A stretch of DNA of 64,000 nucleotides from Paracoxiella cheracis (GCF_049348705.1 NZ_CP186485.1:992001-1056000); one strand, 5' to 3'. Positions 16,381 through 25,648 are shown, counted from the stretch's first letter. The notes: generated by a model from the letters alone, not told the origin. Program-made: numbers and translations.

Positions 16381-17829
16381 ATGTCTAGACAGACTCACTC
16401 TCGGGTGGGATCTGGTTTAAATGGAAGCAATCCTGATCTTTCACGAAATACTTCACGCACTAAGCTATTACCAGCAAGAAGCTTCAGACAATGGCTCTTC
16501 CCTTTTCTAGATTCAGAGGCTTTAAAACAGGCTGCAGAAACACCGATCGTAGCGGAGAACTTTTCTCAGAGACCGAGTATTTTTTATCATTTTCGAGCGA
16601 CATTTTGGAAGGTATTTGGTGCCGACGGTTACGATCCTGTCAATCGTAAATATGATGGAATTCGAATAAAAAGTCATAAACGAAGCGAAGATGTAGTTTG
16701 TTATTTGTTTAAGACGCCTCTTGCCTATCTTATTACATTTTTTGGTATCCCAAACCATATTGTACCTAGCCAACATGCTGCAGGTTTGTCTAAACGGGTA
16801 CTTATTAGAAACTTTATTGGCTCGCATGACGAAAATTCAAACACATTTTTTTTGTGGCCACTTTTAAAAAATGCTTGGAATGCAATCTGGAATACAATTG
16901 GTATTTTTAGAAAAACTGCATGGAATCTCGTAAAAGTATTTACAGAATTTCTGCCTCGGTGTTTAGAAGAGCTTTCTTTTGCTTGCTACGCAAAATGTCG
17001 ACGAGCGCAGGATGAATCGGAAGGATTGCTAAAAATTCTTCCAGCCATTGGTATGGGCTTTTCATTATTACTTCACTATGTATTTAAGACATGGCGAGTG
17101 CTAGGGGCGTCCATCACATCGCCTTATCGAAGTGCTCGCCTTGCTTGGCGTACTGGTAATGAAATTGGTGGAACTAAAGGTAACATTGTTGGCGGTTTGC
17201 TAGCGGGTTTGAGTTTAACGATCACGCTTGCGTGCTACATTGTCATTTTTCCTTTGGGAATTAAGGCTGTTATGACGCATGCCCCGACGGTTATTACATC
17301 GGTTAGCCATTGGGTTGCCAATTCTCGCACTACTGTTGCGGTGGGTCGATTTTTTAAGAAGGCCGTAGAGCCATTCGCTAAAGCGTTCAAGTGGGTTGTT
17401 GAAAAAGTGGGTGTTTCGACGAGCGCCACTTGTGAACAGCAGCATGCGGGACGTTTTTTAGCAGGTGCAATGACAACAATAGGTTTTGCATTGGATAGGT
17501 TGTTTACTTGGTGTCGGAATAAATTACGTCGCGCTGAAAACGAAATTGCAAGTGAGGAGCACGCTGGGAGCTCTAGTTCTGTTTTAAATTCTGTGAATAT
17601 AGAGCTTAGCAATAAAAATCATAATTCAGCTATAAGTTCTACGACAGCAACCGTTGCGAAAAATTTAGATGGTAGCCTTAATGATGTTAGGGTAGCTAAA
17701 GCGTTATTTGGTAATTGTCAAAAAAACTTGATTTGGCAGGATGAGGGTAAAGAGCCTAACTTTGAAGAGCCGACGCCGCCGCCAATATCAGAAGCTACTA
17801 CTACTACTCATTCTTTGTCAGTTAGATAG
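16381..17829 (+). CDS. orphan membrane protein, effector-like
   Basis: I do not recognise this 482-residue protein. It starts at an ATG 29 bases after the DUF2063 gene, behind AACAAGAGAG. The first 35 residues are Ser/Arg/Asn-rich and not a signal peptide. Two hydrophobic stretches at about 217-236 and 268-297 look like membrane helices, with amphipathic Trp-rich segments near 158-195. After residue 380 it becomes Ser/Asn/Thr-rich and ends with an acidic-proline block (EGKEPNFEEPTPPP) and a Thr/Ser tail with Leu and Val near the C-terminus. Such an E-rich block and tail are features of Dot/Icm substrates, so it is a candidate type IV effector; this is inference. It may be only loosely linked to the RiPP operon. 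Confidence 0.7.
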   Translation: MSRQTHSRVGSGLNGSNPDLSRNTSRTKLLPARSFRQWLFPFLDSEALKQAAETPIVAENFSQRPSIFYHFRATFWKVFGADGYDPVNRKYDGIRIKSHKRSEDVVCYLFKTPLAYLITFFGIPNHIVPSQHAAGLSKRVLIRNFIGSHDENSNTFFLWPLLKNAWNAIWNTIGIFRKTAWNLVKVFTEFLPRCLEELSFACYAKCRRAQDESEGLLKILPAIGMGFSLLLHYVFKTWRVLGASITSPYRSARLAWRTGNEIGGTKGNIVGGLLAGLSLTITLACYIVIFPLGIKAVMTHAPTVITSVSHWVANSRTTVAVGRFFKKAVEPFAKAFKWVVEKVGVSTSATCEQQHAGRFLAGAMTTIGFALDRLFTWCRNKLRRAENEIASEEHAGSSSSVLNSVNIELSNKNHNSAISSTTATVAKNLDGSLNDVRVAKALFGNCQKNLIWQDEGKEPNFEEPTPPPISEATTTTHSLSVR

Positions 17830-17871
17830 TGAAAATATTATTAGGGAGCTTCTTCTAAAAGGAACAAATTT

Positions 17872-18114
17872 TTGAGTGTAAATAACAACATAATATTATT
17901 CGGCGGCCACCGTCGTGTTAACAAAGTTGCACGATTAAATGATTTTCGGCGTGCCATTGCACACTTGCAAAAGGCTATCGAACAACTACAGGTAGACATG
18001 AAGGCAACCTTTCAATATATTCGAAAATTAACGCGTGAGCGAAAAGTGTTAATATCAAAACCACGAATATCTCAAGATGAACAATTGAAAATCCATCAAA
18101 TCGATGAAATGTAA
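17872..18114 (+). CDS. small coiled-coil hypothetical protein, TTG start
   Basis: An 80-residue basic protein, unrecognised. The only usable start is TTG at 17872, with AAAAGGA 8-9 bases upstream, 42 bases after the previous gene. Residues about 20-60 (RRAIAHLQKAIEQLQVDMKA onward) form a probable helix with heptad-like Leu/Ile, then a charged tail. The stop at 18112-18114 lies only 7 bases before the left end of the insertion element, so the natural C-terminus could have been altered by the insertion. Coding status is moderately supported. Confidence 0.45.
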   Translation: MSVNNNIILFGGHRRVNKVARLNDFRRAIAHLQKAIEQLQVDMKATFQYIRKLTRERKVLISKPRISQDEQLKIHQIDEM

Positions 18115-18130
18115 ACCTTCAGACTTGATC

Positions 18131-18198
18131 TGACACTCCTGGTCAGTTAGAGTAAAATTTAATTGACCAACCTTAAACAACCAACACGAGGAGTGTCA
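18131..18198 (+). promoter_or_regulatory. leader stem that can hide the transposase ribosome site
   Basis: TGACACTCCT at 18131-18140 pairs perfectly with AGGAGTGTCA at 18189-18198; the right arm contains the AGGAG Shine-Dalgarno sequence just before the ATG at 18201. A GGTCA...TTGACC pair nests inside. RNA entering from outside the element would fold and block translation, as known for IS10/IS50; a transcript starting inside the stem would not. Confidence 0.55.
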
Positions 18199-18200
18199 TT

Positions 18201-19319
18201 ATGACCAGTGTATCCGAAAAGATTATCAAACCCAAATTAGGTTTACTAGAGCTGTCTAAACAATTGGGAAATGTTTCACAAGCCTGCAAGGTTATGGGTT
18301 ATTCACGCGACAGTTTTTACCGTTTCAAAACACTTTATGAAAATGGTGGCGAAGAAGCACTCCATGATATGAGTAAGAAGAAACCGAATGAAAAAAATAG
18401 AGTGCCGTTACATGTAGAAGAAGCGGTAATTGCTTTGGCTATTGAAAACCCAGCGTTAGGTCAGGCACGTGCGGCCAATGAATTACTGGCGCGAGGCATT
18501 ATCGTATCGAGCAGCGGAGTTCGTTCGGTGTGGCTACGTAATGATCTAGAGACTTTTAAGAAGCGACTAAAAGCGCTTGAAGCGAAATCGGCGCAAGACG
18601 GTATGTTATTAACGGAAGAACAATGACAAGCATTAGAAAAATCAAAACGAGAAAAAGAAGCGCACGGCGAGATTGAAACAGAACACCCAGGTTATTTAGG
18701 TTCTCAGGATACGTATTATGTTGGCACGATGAAGGGCGTTGGCCGTATTTATGAGCAGACTTTTGTCGATACCTATAGCAGAATCGCTTTTGCGAAGTTA
18801 TACACGGAGAAAACAGCGATGACGGCAGCTCATTTATTAAATGAACGTGTATTGCCATGGTTTAATGAGCAAGGTATCCGATTGCTGCGTATGCTCACGG
18901 ATCGCGGGACGGAATATTGTGGAAAAATTGAGAACCACGCCTATCAACTTTATTTAGCAGTTGAAGACATTGACCATTCGAAAACACGCGCACGTTCTCC
19001 GCAGACCAATGGTATTTGTGAACGTTTTCATAAAACGATTAAACAAGAATTTTATGATGTTGCTTTTCGAAAAAAAATATATCGTTCCCTAGAAGAATTA
19101 CAACAAGACGTTGATGCGTGGATCAAAACATATAATGAGGTCAGGCCCCATTCCGGCGAGCGTTGTTATGGAAAAACACCCATGCAAACTTTTCTTGATG
19201 CAAAGCATTTGGCACAAGAAAAAGAATTAGATAAACTATGTAAAACTATTCCAAGCGTGTCGGCAGATGAATTGAATAAGGCGCACAGTAATCACGACAC
19301 GCAACTGGTAGAGGAGTAA
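18201..19319 (+). pseudogene. IS481-family transposase with in-frame TGA
   Basis: DDE transposase of 373 codons interrupted at one point. The first part (18201-18626) has the N-terminal helix-turn-helix domains (SKQLGNVSQACKVMGYSRDSF and VEEAVIALAIENPALGQ). After TGA at 18624-18626 the same frame runs on without another stop to 19319 and carries the integrase core: VDTYSRIAFAKL with the first Asp, LTDRGTEYCG with the second, and SPQTNGICERFH with the Glu. Apart from the stop all catalytic parts look intact, so it is a recent nonsense mutation or, less likely, a read-through site (context CAA TGA CAA). An internal ATG at 18729 would give only the core domain. Confidence 0.85.
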
Positions 19320-19440
19320 TTAGAATCCGATCTATCGGACAGAAAATATGTCCGATAAATCTCAACTGTCAGATCAAGTCGAGAGTTCTACAGATAAAAG
19401 GATTTATCACGAGCTGTAGAAAATCATCAGGGATGAATAA

Positions 19441-19471
19441 GAAATAGGGTTGAGTTATTCAACCCTATTTC
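19441..19471. terminator. bidirectional-looking terminator at the end of the RND operon
   Basis: GAAATAGGGTTGA at 19441-19453 and TCAACCCTATTTC at 19459-19471 form a perfect 13-bp stem with loop GTTAT. It overlaps the last codons and stop of the minus-strand RND gene. The T-rich tract (TGTTTTGTTTTATTTTTTT) follows on the plus strand, so it would also stop transcripts coming out of the insertion sequence. Confidence 0.7.
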
Positions 19472-22400
19472 TGTTTTGTTTTATTTTTTTGTAATCCACG
19501 GCTAACCACAAATACATTGCTGGCACGACAAAGAGGGTGAATATCGTGCCAATAGCAATACCTGTAGCAATCACTAAACCAATATTAAAACGACTCACCG
19601 CACCAGCACCGGTTGCTAAAATTAATGGGATGACACCAAAAACCATCGCTGCCGTTGTCATTAAGATGGGACGGAAACGAACTGCCGCCGCTTCTTCAAT
19701 AGCTTCACGCTTGCTTTTACCTTCCGCTTGTCGATCATTCGCAAATTGTGCGATAAGAATGCCGTGTTTTGAAATTAGTCCAATTAAAGTAACTAACCCA
19801 ACTTCTGTGTAAATATTTAAATTAGCACCACCCACACCCAAACTAATAAAAATCATGGCGCCACAAATGGACATGGGTACGCTGATTAATACGATCAATG
19901 GATCGCGAAAACTATTAAATAAAACAGCGAGTGACAAAAAGATAATGATCAATGCCAAAAAGAAAGTCAGAATCAGCGAAGAACCTTCCTGGATATATTG
20001 ACGCGATTGACCCGCATAAGTATATGCATAACCTTTTGGCAAAATTTGTTCTCCAATGTTTTTGAAAATGGCTAATGCTTGGCCCAAGGTCACGCCACGT
20101 CCAGCAACAGCCGAAATCGTTGCGGAGTTGAGTTGCTGAAAATGGTTTATGGATTCAGGCACAACTTCATTTTTTAAATACGCCACGGTTGATAAAGGAA
20201 TGGTGCGTCCATCGGCAGTATTAATATAGTAATTCAGTAATTGATAATTATTGATGCGATTTTTCCGTAGCATTTGTGGAATGACCTGATACGATCTACC
20301 CATATAGTTGAAATAGTTAATATAGGCCTCGCTCAATGACGCGCTTAGCGTGTCACCGACATCTTTCATGCTCAGTCCGAATTCAGATATTTTATCACGA
20401 TTTAATTGGACTGTTGTTTGGGTCTTATCAATTTTTAAATCGGGATCGATGTATGCAAAGGCGCCTGTTGCTACTGCTTTTTGAATGATTTCTTTCACGA
20501 TTATGTTTAATTGGTCGAAATCTTGCGTTGTCTGAATCACAAATTGTATGGGCAAGCCACTGCCGCCACCCGGTAAAGAAGGGGGTTGGAATGCTGCTAT
20601 TTTTGCACCGGCTACGAGGTTAAGTTTCTGTTGAACTTCGGGTTGTAATTGGTTTGATGTGAGTTTGCGTTCATCCCAAGGTTTTAATACCATGCCGTCG
20701 ATACTGGCGTTGAATGCGTTGGGTTGATTGGAACCACTGCTGCCATCAATTTGAAAAATATCTTCTGTTTCAGGATACGTTTCGAATATGTTATTCACTA
20801 CGTCGGAGTAAATGCCCGTTTGATACAGTGAAGAATTCGCTGCTGCTGTTAATTGTGACATGATGACGCCTTGATCTTCTTGCGGTGATAGTTCTGATTT
20901 TGAAGAGATAAAAAGAAAATAATTGCTTGCTAAAATAATAATAGCAAAGACAATCACGACGGGAAGATAGTTTAAATAATTTTTTAAAATACGCGAATAA
21001 CCATCGCGAATACGATCAAAGTGTCGATCGACAAATTCCACCAGGCGCTGTTTGCCCATTGCTTCTTTCGATTTTAACATGCGAGAACACATCATGGGTG
21101 AGAGTGTGAGCGCAATGACCGCCGATACCGTTACAGCACCAGCCAGTGTAAATGCAAATTCGGTGAAGAGGGCACCGGTGAGTCCTGTCATAAAACCAAT
21201 AGGTAAATAAACAGCAACCAGCACAATAGTGATAGCAATAATTGGTTTTGTTAGTTCTCTTACACTTAAAATTGCAGATTCAAAAGGGGAGTGTCCATTT
21301 TCAATATGTCGGTGTACATTTTCAACGACGATGATTGCATCGTCGACAACAAGACCAATTGCTAAAACTAATGCGAGCAGCGTTAATAAATTAATAGAAT
21401 AGCCTAATACATACATGACAAAAAAAGTACCGATGATCGATAAAGGAATGGCAATCACGGGAATGAAAAGAGAACGAAATGACGCTAAAAAAATGAAAAC
21501 GACAATCGTTACGATTATGAATGCTTCCAGTAGCGATGAAAGAACTTCTCGAATAGAGCTGTCGACAAATTTGCTGGCGTCATAAACAACGTTTGCATTG
21601 ATGCCAACAGGAAGCTGTTTTTGTATGGTTCCAAATACTTGTTTTACTTTGTCGATGACGGACAACAAATTTGCATCGGGCGAAACTGTAATGCCGATAT
21701 ATACAGCCGTTTTTCCATTGAATTTTACATCGGTATTATAATTTTGAGCACCCAGTGTGATTTTACCAATGTCTTTTAGACGAATAATCGTATTGTTATC
21801 AGAGCGTATAATTAAATTTTTGAACTGTTCAACTGTATTCAATGCTGTGCTGGCCGTTAAATTAAGTGTGAAAACAGGTCCGTCTGTTCTGCCGGCCGCT
21901 GCGACAAAATCATTATCATTTAACACAGTTGCAACTTCTTGTGGTGTAACATGAAAGCCTGCCATTTTGTCAGGGTCTAACCAAACGCGCATTGCAAACT
22001 GCCTGCCCCCTAATATTTGAGCTTGCTGTACTCCATTAATACTTTGCAATAAAGGTTGAGCGACGCGTAAGACATAGTCTGTTACTTTATTGCTTGGCAA
22101 GATATTGCTGTAAAAACCAATATACATCGAGGCAATACTTTGCGCGACAGAAATGCTGAGACTAGGCACTAATGTTCCTGCCGGTAATTGATTTAGAACG
22201 CTGTTAACTTGTGTATTAATTTCCGTTAATGCTTTATCAGCATCGTAATTTAAGAGTAAATTAGCAATGATGGTGCTGGTATTTTGACTGCTGTTTGAGG
22301 TCATGTAATCAATTCCGTTGGCTTGTGCTACAGCAGTTTCTATGGGTGTCGTGATAAACGATGCAATGGTAGCCGGATCACCACCTGTAAATAGTGTGGA

Positions 22401-22553
22401 AATTGTAATAATAGCAGATTCGATGGTTGGATATTGCTGAATAGGAAGCATCCCGATAGAACGTACTCCTAACACGAAAAGAAATATGCTAATAACCAAT
22501 GAGAGAACGGGTCTTCTAACAAAGATATCGAGAGCTCGCATAATTAAATACAC
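19455..22553 (-). CDS. RND multidrug efflux pump, HAE1 type
   Basis: Inner-membrane proton-drug antiporter of 1032 residues, the usual AcrB/MexB length with 12 helices and two large periplasmic loops. The start DIFVRRPVLSLVISIFLFVLG, the proton-relay GLVVDDAIIVVENVHRHIE (two Asp in helix 4), the periplasmic SLPGGGSGLPIQFV and the late RFRPILMTTAAMVFGVIPL are typical. The start is GTG directly after the adaptor stop; ATG four codons later is an alternative. It is last in the operon OMF-adaptor-pump. The PGGGSGLPIQF wording and DIF-RRPVL start resemble the second pump at 28.5 kb, so the two are paralogues in one window. Substrate unknown. Confidence 0.92.
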   Translation of the reverse strand: MYLIMRALDIFVRRPVLSLVISIFLFVLGVRSIGMLPIQQYPTIESAIITISTLFTGGDPATIASFITTPIETAVAQANGIDYMTSNSSQNTSTIIANLLLNYDADKALTEINTQVNSVLNQLPAGTLVPSLSISVAQSIASMYIGFYSNILPSNKVTDYVLRVAQPLLQSINGVQQAQILGGRQFAMRVWLDPDKMAGFHVTPQEVATVLNDNDFVAAAGRTDGPVFTLNLTASTALNTVEQFKNLIIRSDNNTIIRLKDIGKITLGAQNYNTDVKFNGKTAVYIGITVSPDANLLSVIDKVKQVFGTIQKQLPVGINANVVYDASKFVDSSIREVLSSLLEAFIIVTIVVFIFLASFRSLFIPVIAIPLSIIGTFFVMYVLGYSINLLTLLALVLAIGLVVDDAIIVVENVHRHIENGHSPFESAILSVRELTKPIIAITIVLVAVYLPIGFMTGLTGALFTEFAFTLAGAVTVSAVIALTLSPMMCSRMLKSKEAMGKQRLVEFVDRHFDRIRDGYSRILKNYLNYLPVVIVFAIIILASNYFLFISSKSELSPQEDQGVIMSQLTAAANSSLYQTGIYSDVVNNIFETYPETEDIFQIDGSSGSNQPNAFNASIDGMVLKPWDERKLTSNQLQPEVQQKLNLVAGAKIAAFQPPSLPGGGSGLPIQFVIQTTQDFDQLNIIVKEIIQKAVATGAFAYIDPDLKIDKTQTTVQLNRDKISEFGLSMKDVGDTLSASLSEAYINYFNYMGRSYQVIPQMLRKNRINNYQLLNYYINTADGRTIPLSTVAYLKNEVVPESINHFQQLNSATISAVAGRGVTLGQALAIFKNIGEQILPKGYAYTYAGQSRQYIQEGSSLILTFFLALIIIFLSLAVLFNSFRDPLIVLISVPMSICGAMIFISLGVGGANLNIYTEVGLVTLIGLISKHGILIAQFANDRQAEGKSKREAIEEAAAVRFRPILMTTAAMVFGVIPLILATGAGAVSRFNIGLVIATGIAIGTIFTLFVVPAMYLWLAVDYKKIKQNRNRVE

Positions 22554-23702
22554 CTATTCATTGGTAATATCCGGGTTAGGATTGTCGGATGGTTGCACTT
22601 TGTTGTTGATTACCACCAAACTGTTATTTTGTAATTTTAATTGGCCGCTCGTTACGATCATCTCACCTTCTTTAATGCCTGTTAGAATTGCGGTTTGATT
22701 GCCGCGTACTTCTCCTGTAGTGACGACTTTTTGTGTTGCTTTCCAAACGGGATAACCTTTTTCTGTTTGCTTTGTTTTTGTTAACACATAAACATAGTCA
22801 CCATAAGGGTTGTAAGCTATTGCTGCGATAGGGAGCGTTAGATATTTTTTCGGAGCCCCTATTGTAATAGCGCCAGATACAAACATGCCAGGCGATAAAA
22901 TGTGTTCAGGGTTAGAGAGTGTTACTTCAACAATTACATTTCTTGTATTTTCATCGACCGCAGGATTAATGGTGGTGATATTGCCTGTAAACGTTTTATC
23001 AGGAAAATTATTGAGATTGACGCTGACACTTTGTCCGACTTTAATGTTTGGAATATTTTCTTGAGGAAAATTAAAATCAGCGTAAATGGGATCGATCGTT
23101 TGTAAATTTGAAATAGCATCACCTGGAACTAGATATTGCCCAGGATTAACTAGAGAAATACCCAAGCGTCCCGAGAAGGGTGCGCGAATAGTTTTTTCCT
23201 CAATAATAGCTTTTTGTTCAGCAACCTGAGCAGCGGTATTTTTATAATTTGCCTCATCGGAATCAAGCTGCTCTTTACTGACAGCGCCGATAGCATATTG
23301 GCGTTTATTGCGAAAATAGGTAATTTTTGCATATTCTGCTTCTGCCTCAAGTGAGTGTAGTTTGGCGACATCGGGGTCGATATTTAATAAAACAAGCAAT
23401 TGACCTTTGTGTACATAGGATCCTGCAGAGAAATAAATATTACGAACCATGCCCGCAAGCTGGGTTGTTACATTAACACCCTTCACCGTTCGCAGACTGC
23501 CGCTACCTTTTAATAACTGTGCCCACGACACATAGGGTACTTTCATTGCAGAGACTACAAAAATCGGCACCCTGTGTGCTTCGCGATATTTTTTATCGGC
23601 TTGTTTTTCTTTATATTTAATAAAAAATACAATGCCAAATAGTATGCCCACTCCAATGAGCATGATGATCATGCGTGTGATTAATTTACTTTTGCTTCCC
23701 AT
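22554..23702 (-). CDS. RND periplasmic adaptor (membrane fusion protein)
   Basis: Adaptor of 382 residues joining the pump to the outer-membrane factor. It has an N-terminal membrane anchor (IIMLIGVGILFGIVFFIKY), the lipoyl-like halves GVNVTTQLAGMVRNIYFSAG and IRAPFSGRLGISLVNPGQYL, a short helical hairpin between them, then beta-barrel segments (VSVNLNNFPDKTFTGNITTI) and a membrane-proximal end (GEMIVTSGQLKLQNNSLVVI). Its start overlaps the end of the outer-membrane factor gene by 17 bases and its stop abuts the pump start, so all three are one transcript. Confidence 0.9.
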   Translation of the reverse strand: MGSKSKLITRMIIMLIGVGILFGIVFFIKYKEKQADKKYREAHRVPIFVVSAMKVPYVSWAQLLKGSGSLRTVKGVNVTTQLAGMVRNIYFSAGSYVHKGQLLVLLNIDPDVAKLHSLEAEAEYAKITYFRNKRQYAIGAVSKEQLDSDEANYKNTAAQVAEQKAIIEEKTIRAPFSGRLGISLVNPGQYLVPGDAISNLQTIDPIYADFNFPQENIPNIKVGQSVSVNLNNFPDKTFTGNITTINPAVDENTRNVIVEVTLSNPEHILSPGMFVSGAITIGAPKKYLTLPIAAIAYNPYGDYVYVLTKTKQTEKGYPVWKATQKVVTTGEVRGNQTAILTGIKEGEMIVTSGQLKLQNNSLVVINNKVQPSDNPNPDITNE

Positions 23703-25221
23703 AATATTCCTTTACATTCCACCAGCCACCACCCAGCGCTTGAAATAGTGCGGCCGTATCATTAAAACGTTGGCCTTCAGCTTTAATCCGATTGATTCTG
23801 GTTTTTTGATAAGCCTGTTCAGCAATTAATACATCTAAATAGTTTTTTCCACCCAGTTTAAAGCGATTTTTAGTAACGATATAAGTACTTCGTGCAGAAA
23901 TTTCTGCTTTTTGTTGCGCTTTGTATTCACGTGCATCGATTTCTAAAGCACGCAGTGCATCGGCAACGTTTTGAAATGCGGTTAATACTGTTTCTTGATA
24001 TTGCTGACAAGCAGCTTCAAAAGCATCGATAGCAGCACGACGCTGTGCGATTAACGCTGTACCGTGAAAAATAGGCTGTAACAAATCGGCCGCAAGACTC
24101 CAAAGGTTATTAGTGGGCGTAAACAAGGTATTTAAAGAGGTTGATAAATAACCGTAGCCTGCCGATAAATTAATTTGTGGTAATAAGTTAGCGGTTGCTA
24201 CACCTATATTCGCGCTTGCTTCGTGGAGTAGGGCTTCTGCTTGTTGTACATCCGGTCGATGGTTTATTAACTTTGAAGGAACACTAATCGGTATTTTTGC
24301 TGGTAAATTAACTAAATTTAACTGAAGCACAGGTAAATGACTTTGACTCGGAAGTTGTCCCACTAACACCGCCAACGCATGTCGTGCTTGCGCTAATTGA
24401 ACTTGAAGCGGTGGCAATAACGCTTCTGTTTGTGATAGTTGTGTTTCTTGTATCAGGACATCTTCCGCTGAGGCGCCACCTAATTTTAACTGTTCTTTGA
24501 CAATCTGTAATTGTTGTGCAGTTTCTTTGATTAATTCGCGGGTGGCGTGTATTTCTTCTTGTAGGGTAGCAACCGTAATGGCTGTGGTAACGATATTCGA
24601 AGTTAACGATAAATATGCCGCAATTAGTTGATAACGTGCCAGATCGACTTGTGCACGCATGGCTTCTACTTGGCGGCGCAAGCCACCCCAGATATCGAGT
24701 GTGTAAGAAACGGTAGCTGCGGTGTAATAAAGACTAAATACACTGGGTGTATTTCCACCCACAGTATTCGTGTTGGCAGCATTTCCTAATGCGGAAGATC
24801 CGCTGCTTACACCAAAACCAAGGCTCGATGTGCGCGTTCGTTCTGCTAATGCTTCGAGGTCAATGGAGGGGAATAATAAATTACCGATCGTGGCTCGCAG
24901 CAACTGTTGCGATTGATGTAAAGTTGCTAAAGCGGATGCCAACGTAGGACTATTTGCCAAGCCTGTTCTAATGAGCGCATTAATTGCAGGTGAATGGAAT
25001 AGATGCCACCATTGTGCAGGAATATCTTGCCCCAATTTCAGATATTGTGCCTTTCCCGGATTACCGGCCTCGGGAACGCTTGCTGTAATTTTAGGTAAGG
25101 GAAGCTTGGTGTACGAGGTGGTTTTTGGTGGTGCGGGTGAGTGAAAATCTGGCCCAACTTCACAGCCGACTAGCGTCAGACTGGCGGTTAGAATAAAAAT
25201 AAAAGCGATCGAATTTCGCAT
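23686..25221 (-). CDS. outer-membrane efflux factor, NodT/OprM-like lipoprotein
   Basis: TolC-superfamily trimeric outer-membrane channel, 511 residues. It starts with a signal peptide ending in lipobox LVGC, then EVGPDFHSPAPP, the usual opening of the NodT lipoprotein group. Two repeated halves of long helices follow (QLRQ-like LSLTSNIVTTAITVATLQEE; LEIDAREYKAQQKAEISARS), with the family turn KLGGASAEDVLIQETQL and KLGGKNYLDVLIAEQAYQKT in each half. First gene of the efflux operon. It is the only such channel in the window, so it could also serve the adaptor-pump pair at 27.4-31.6 kb. Confidence 0.9.
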   Translation of the reverse strand: MRNSIAFIFILTASLTLVGCEVGPDFHSPAPPKTTSYTKLPLPKITASVPEAGNPGKAQYLKLGQDIPAQWWHLFHSPAINALIRTGLANSPTLASALATLHQSQQLLRATIGNLLFPSIDLEALAERTRTSSLGFGVSSGSSALGNAANTNTVGGNTPSVFSLYYTAATVSYTLDIWGGLRRQVEAMRAQVDLARYQLIAAYLSLTSNIVTTAITVATLQEEIHATRELIKETAQQLQIVKEQLKLGGASAEDVLIQETQLSQTEALLPPLQVQLAQARHALAVLVGQLPSQSHLPVLQLNLVNLPAKIPISVPSKLINHRPDVQQAEALLHEASANIGVATANLLPQINLSAGYGYLSTSLNTLFTPTNNLWSLAADLLQPIFHGTALIAQRRAAIDAFEAACQQYQETVLTAFQNVADALRALEIDAREYKAQQKAEISARSTYIVTKNRFKLGGKNYLDVLIAEQAYQKTRINRIKAEGQRFNDTAALFQALGGGWWNVKEYYGKQK

Positions 25222-25343
25222 GTGCTAAACAGTCCGTGTTTGTCATCCTGGCTCCAACGAAAAATCATATCATAAAGTTGATCAAAATTGATGACCCCAG
25301 ACGCTACTTTAGAGTTTTTTTCATTCATGGCTGAACAAAAGAA

Positions 25344-25495
25344 TTTCAATTGCTTACGTATCGTGATTGGGGTTACTGTTTTTCGGGAATCGCTATCCCT
25401 AGCTGCTAAGTACATCCATGGTACTTAGGTCCGCAAAACAGTAACCCCAATCCCTATGCCGCAATTGAACGCTATTTAGCTGAAAATAGATTTCA
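25344..25495. repeat. dispersed nested palindromic repeat, copy A
   Basis: Outer ends TTTCAATTGC and GCAATTGAA are inverted. The main arms are perfect over 18 bp: 25365-25382 (GATTGGGGTTACTGTTTT) with 25435-25452. An inner hairpin is CTAAGTAC 25406-25413 with GTACTTAG 25421-25428. Its right flank, read on the minus strand, matches copy B at 53.8 kb over nearly 40 bases with about two changes and one gap. Confidence 0.8.
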
Positions 25496-25543
25496 AGAGG
25501 TGCCCTTAAGCTAAGAAAAGTTACTCGAGTTGTGGGGCACGCA

Positions 25544-25572
25544 TTGACACTATTTTGTAATAACTGTATATT
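25544..25572 (+). promoter_or_regulatory. promoter for the APC permease
   Basis: TTGACA at 25544-25549, a 17-base spacer, then TATATT at 25567-25572. This is a consensus -35 with ideal spacing and a five-of-six -10. It points at the permease gene starting at 25649. Confidence 0.65.
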
Positions 25573-25648
25573 ATTTAGATACATGACCACTGCTTTTCCA
25601 ACGCAGTAGCCCCCAACTAACCTTTAAAAATGAGCCTAATTCGACGCG

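Larger units (their letters stand above)
18122..19380 (+). mobile_element. IS481-like insertion sequence, about 1.26 kb
   Basis: Bounded by perfect 14-base inverted repeats GACTTGATCTGACA at 18122-18135 and its complement at 19367-19380. It contains one transposase frame broken by a single stop codon. The leader holds a long inverted repeat over the transposase ribosome site (18131-18198). The right end contains a 9-bp hairpin, TATCGGACA at 19333-19341 with TGTCCGATA at 19349-19357. I found no clear target duplication at the flanks, so the copy may be old or rearranged. Confidence 0.85.
25222..25648. other. 427-base divergent intergenic region with palindromic repeat and promoter
   Basis: Separates the minus-strand efflux operon from the plus-strand permease. 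It holds a dispersed palindromic repeat (25344-25495) and a good sigma-70-type promoter (25544-25572). No gene was recognised; short frames here are broken across the palindrome arms. Confidence 0.7.

Noticed and set aside
17235..17612. 125-residue open frame on the minus strand
   Set aside because: Antisense to the 482-residue orphan gene, with no ribosome site or recognisable domain.
18115..19380. Target-site duplication of the insertion sequence
   Set aside because: The bases just outside the two inverted repeats do not match over any convincing length.
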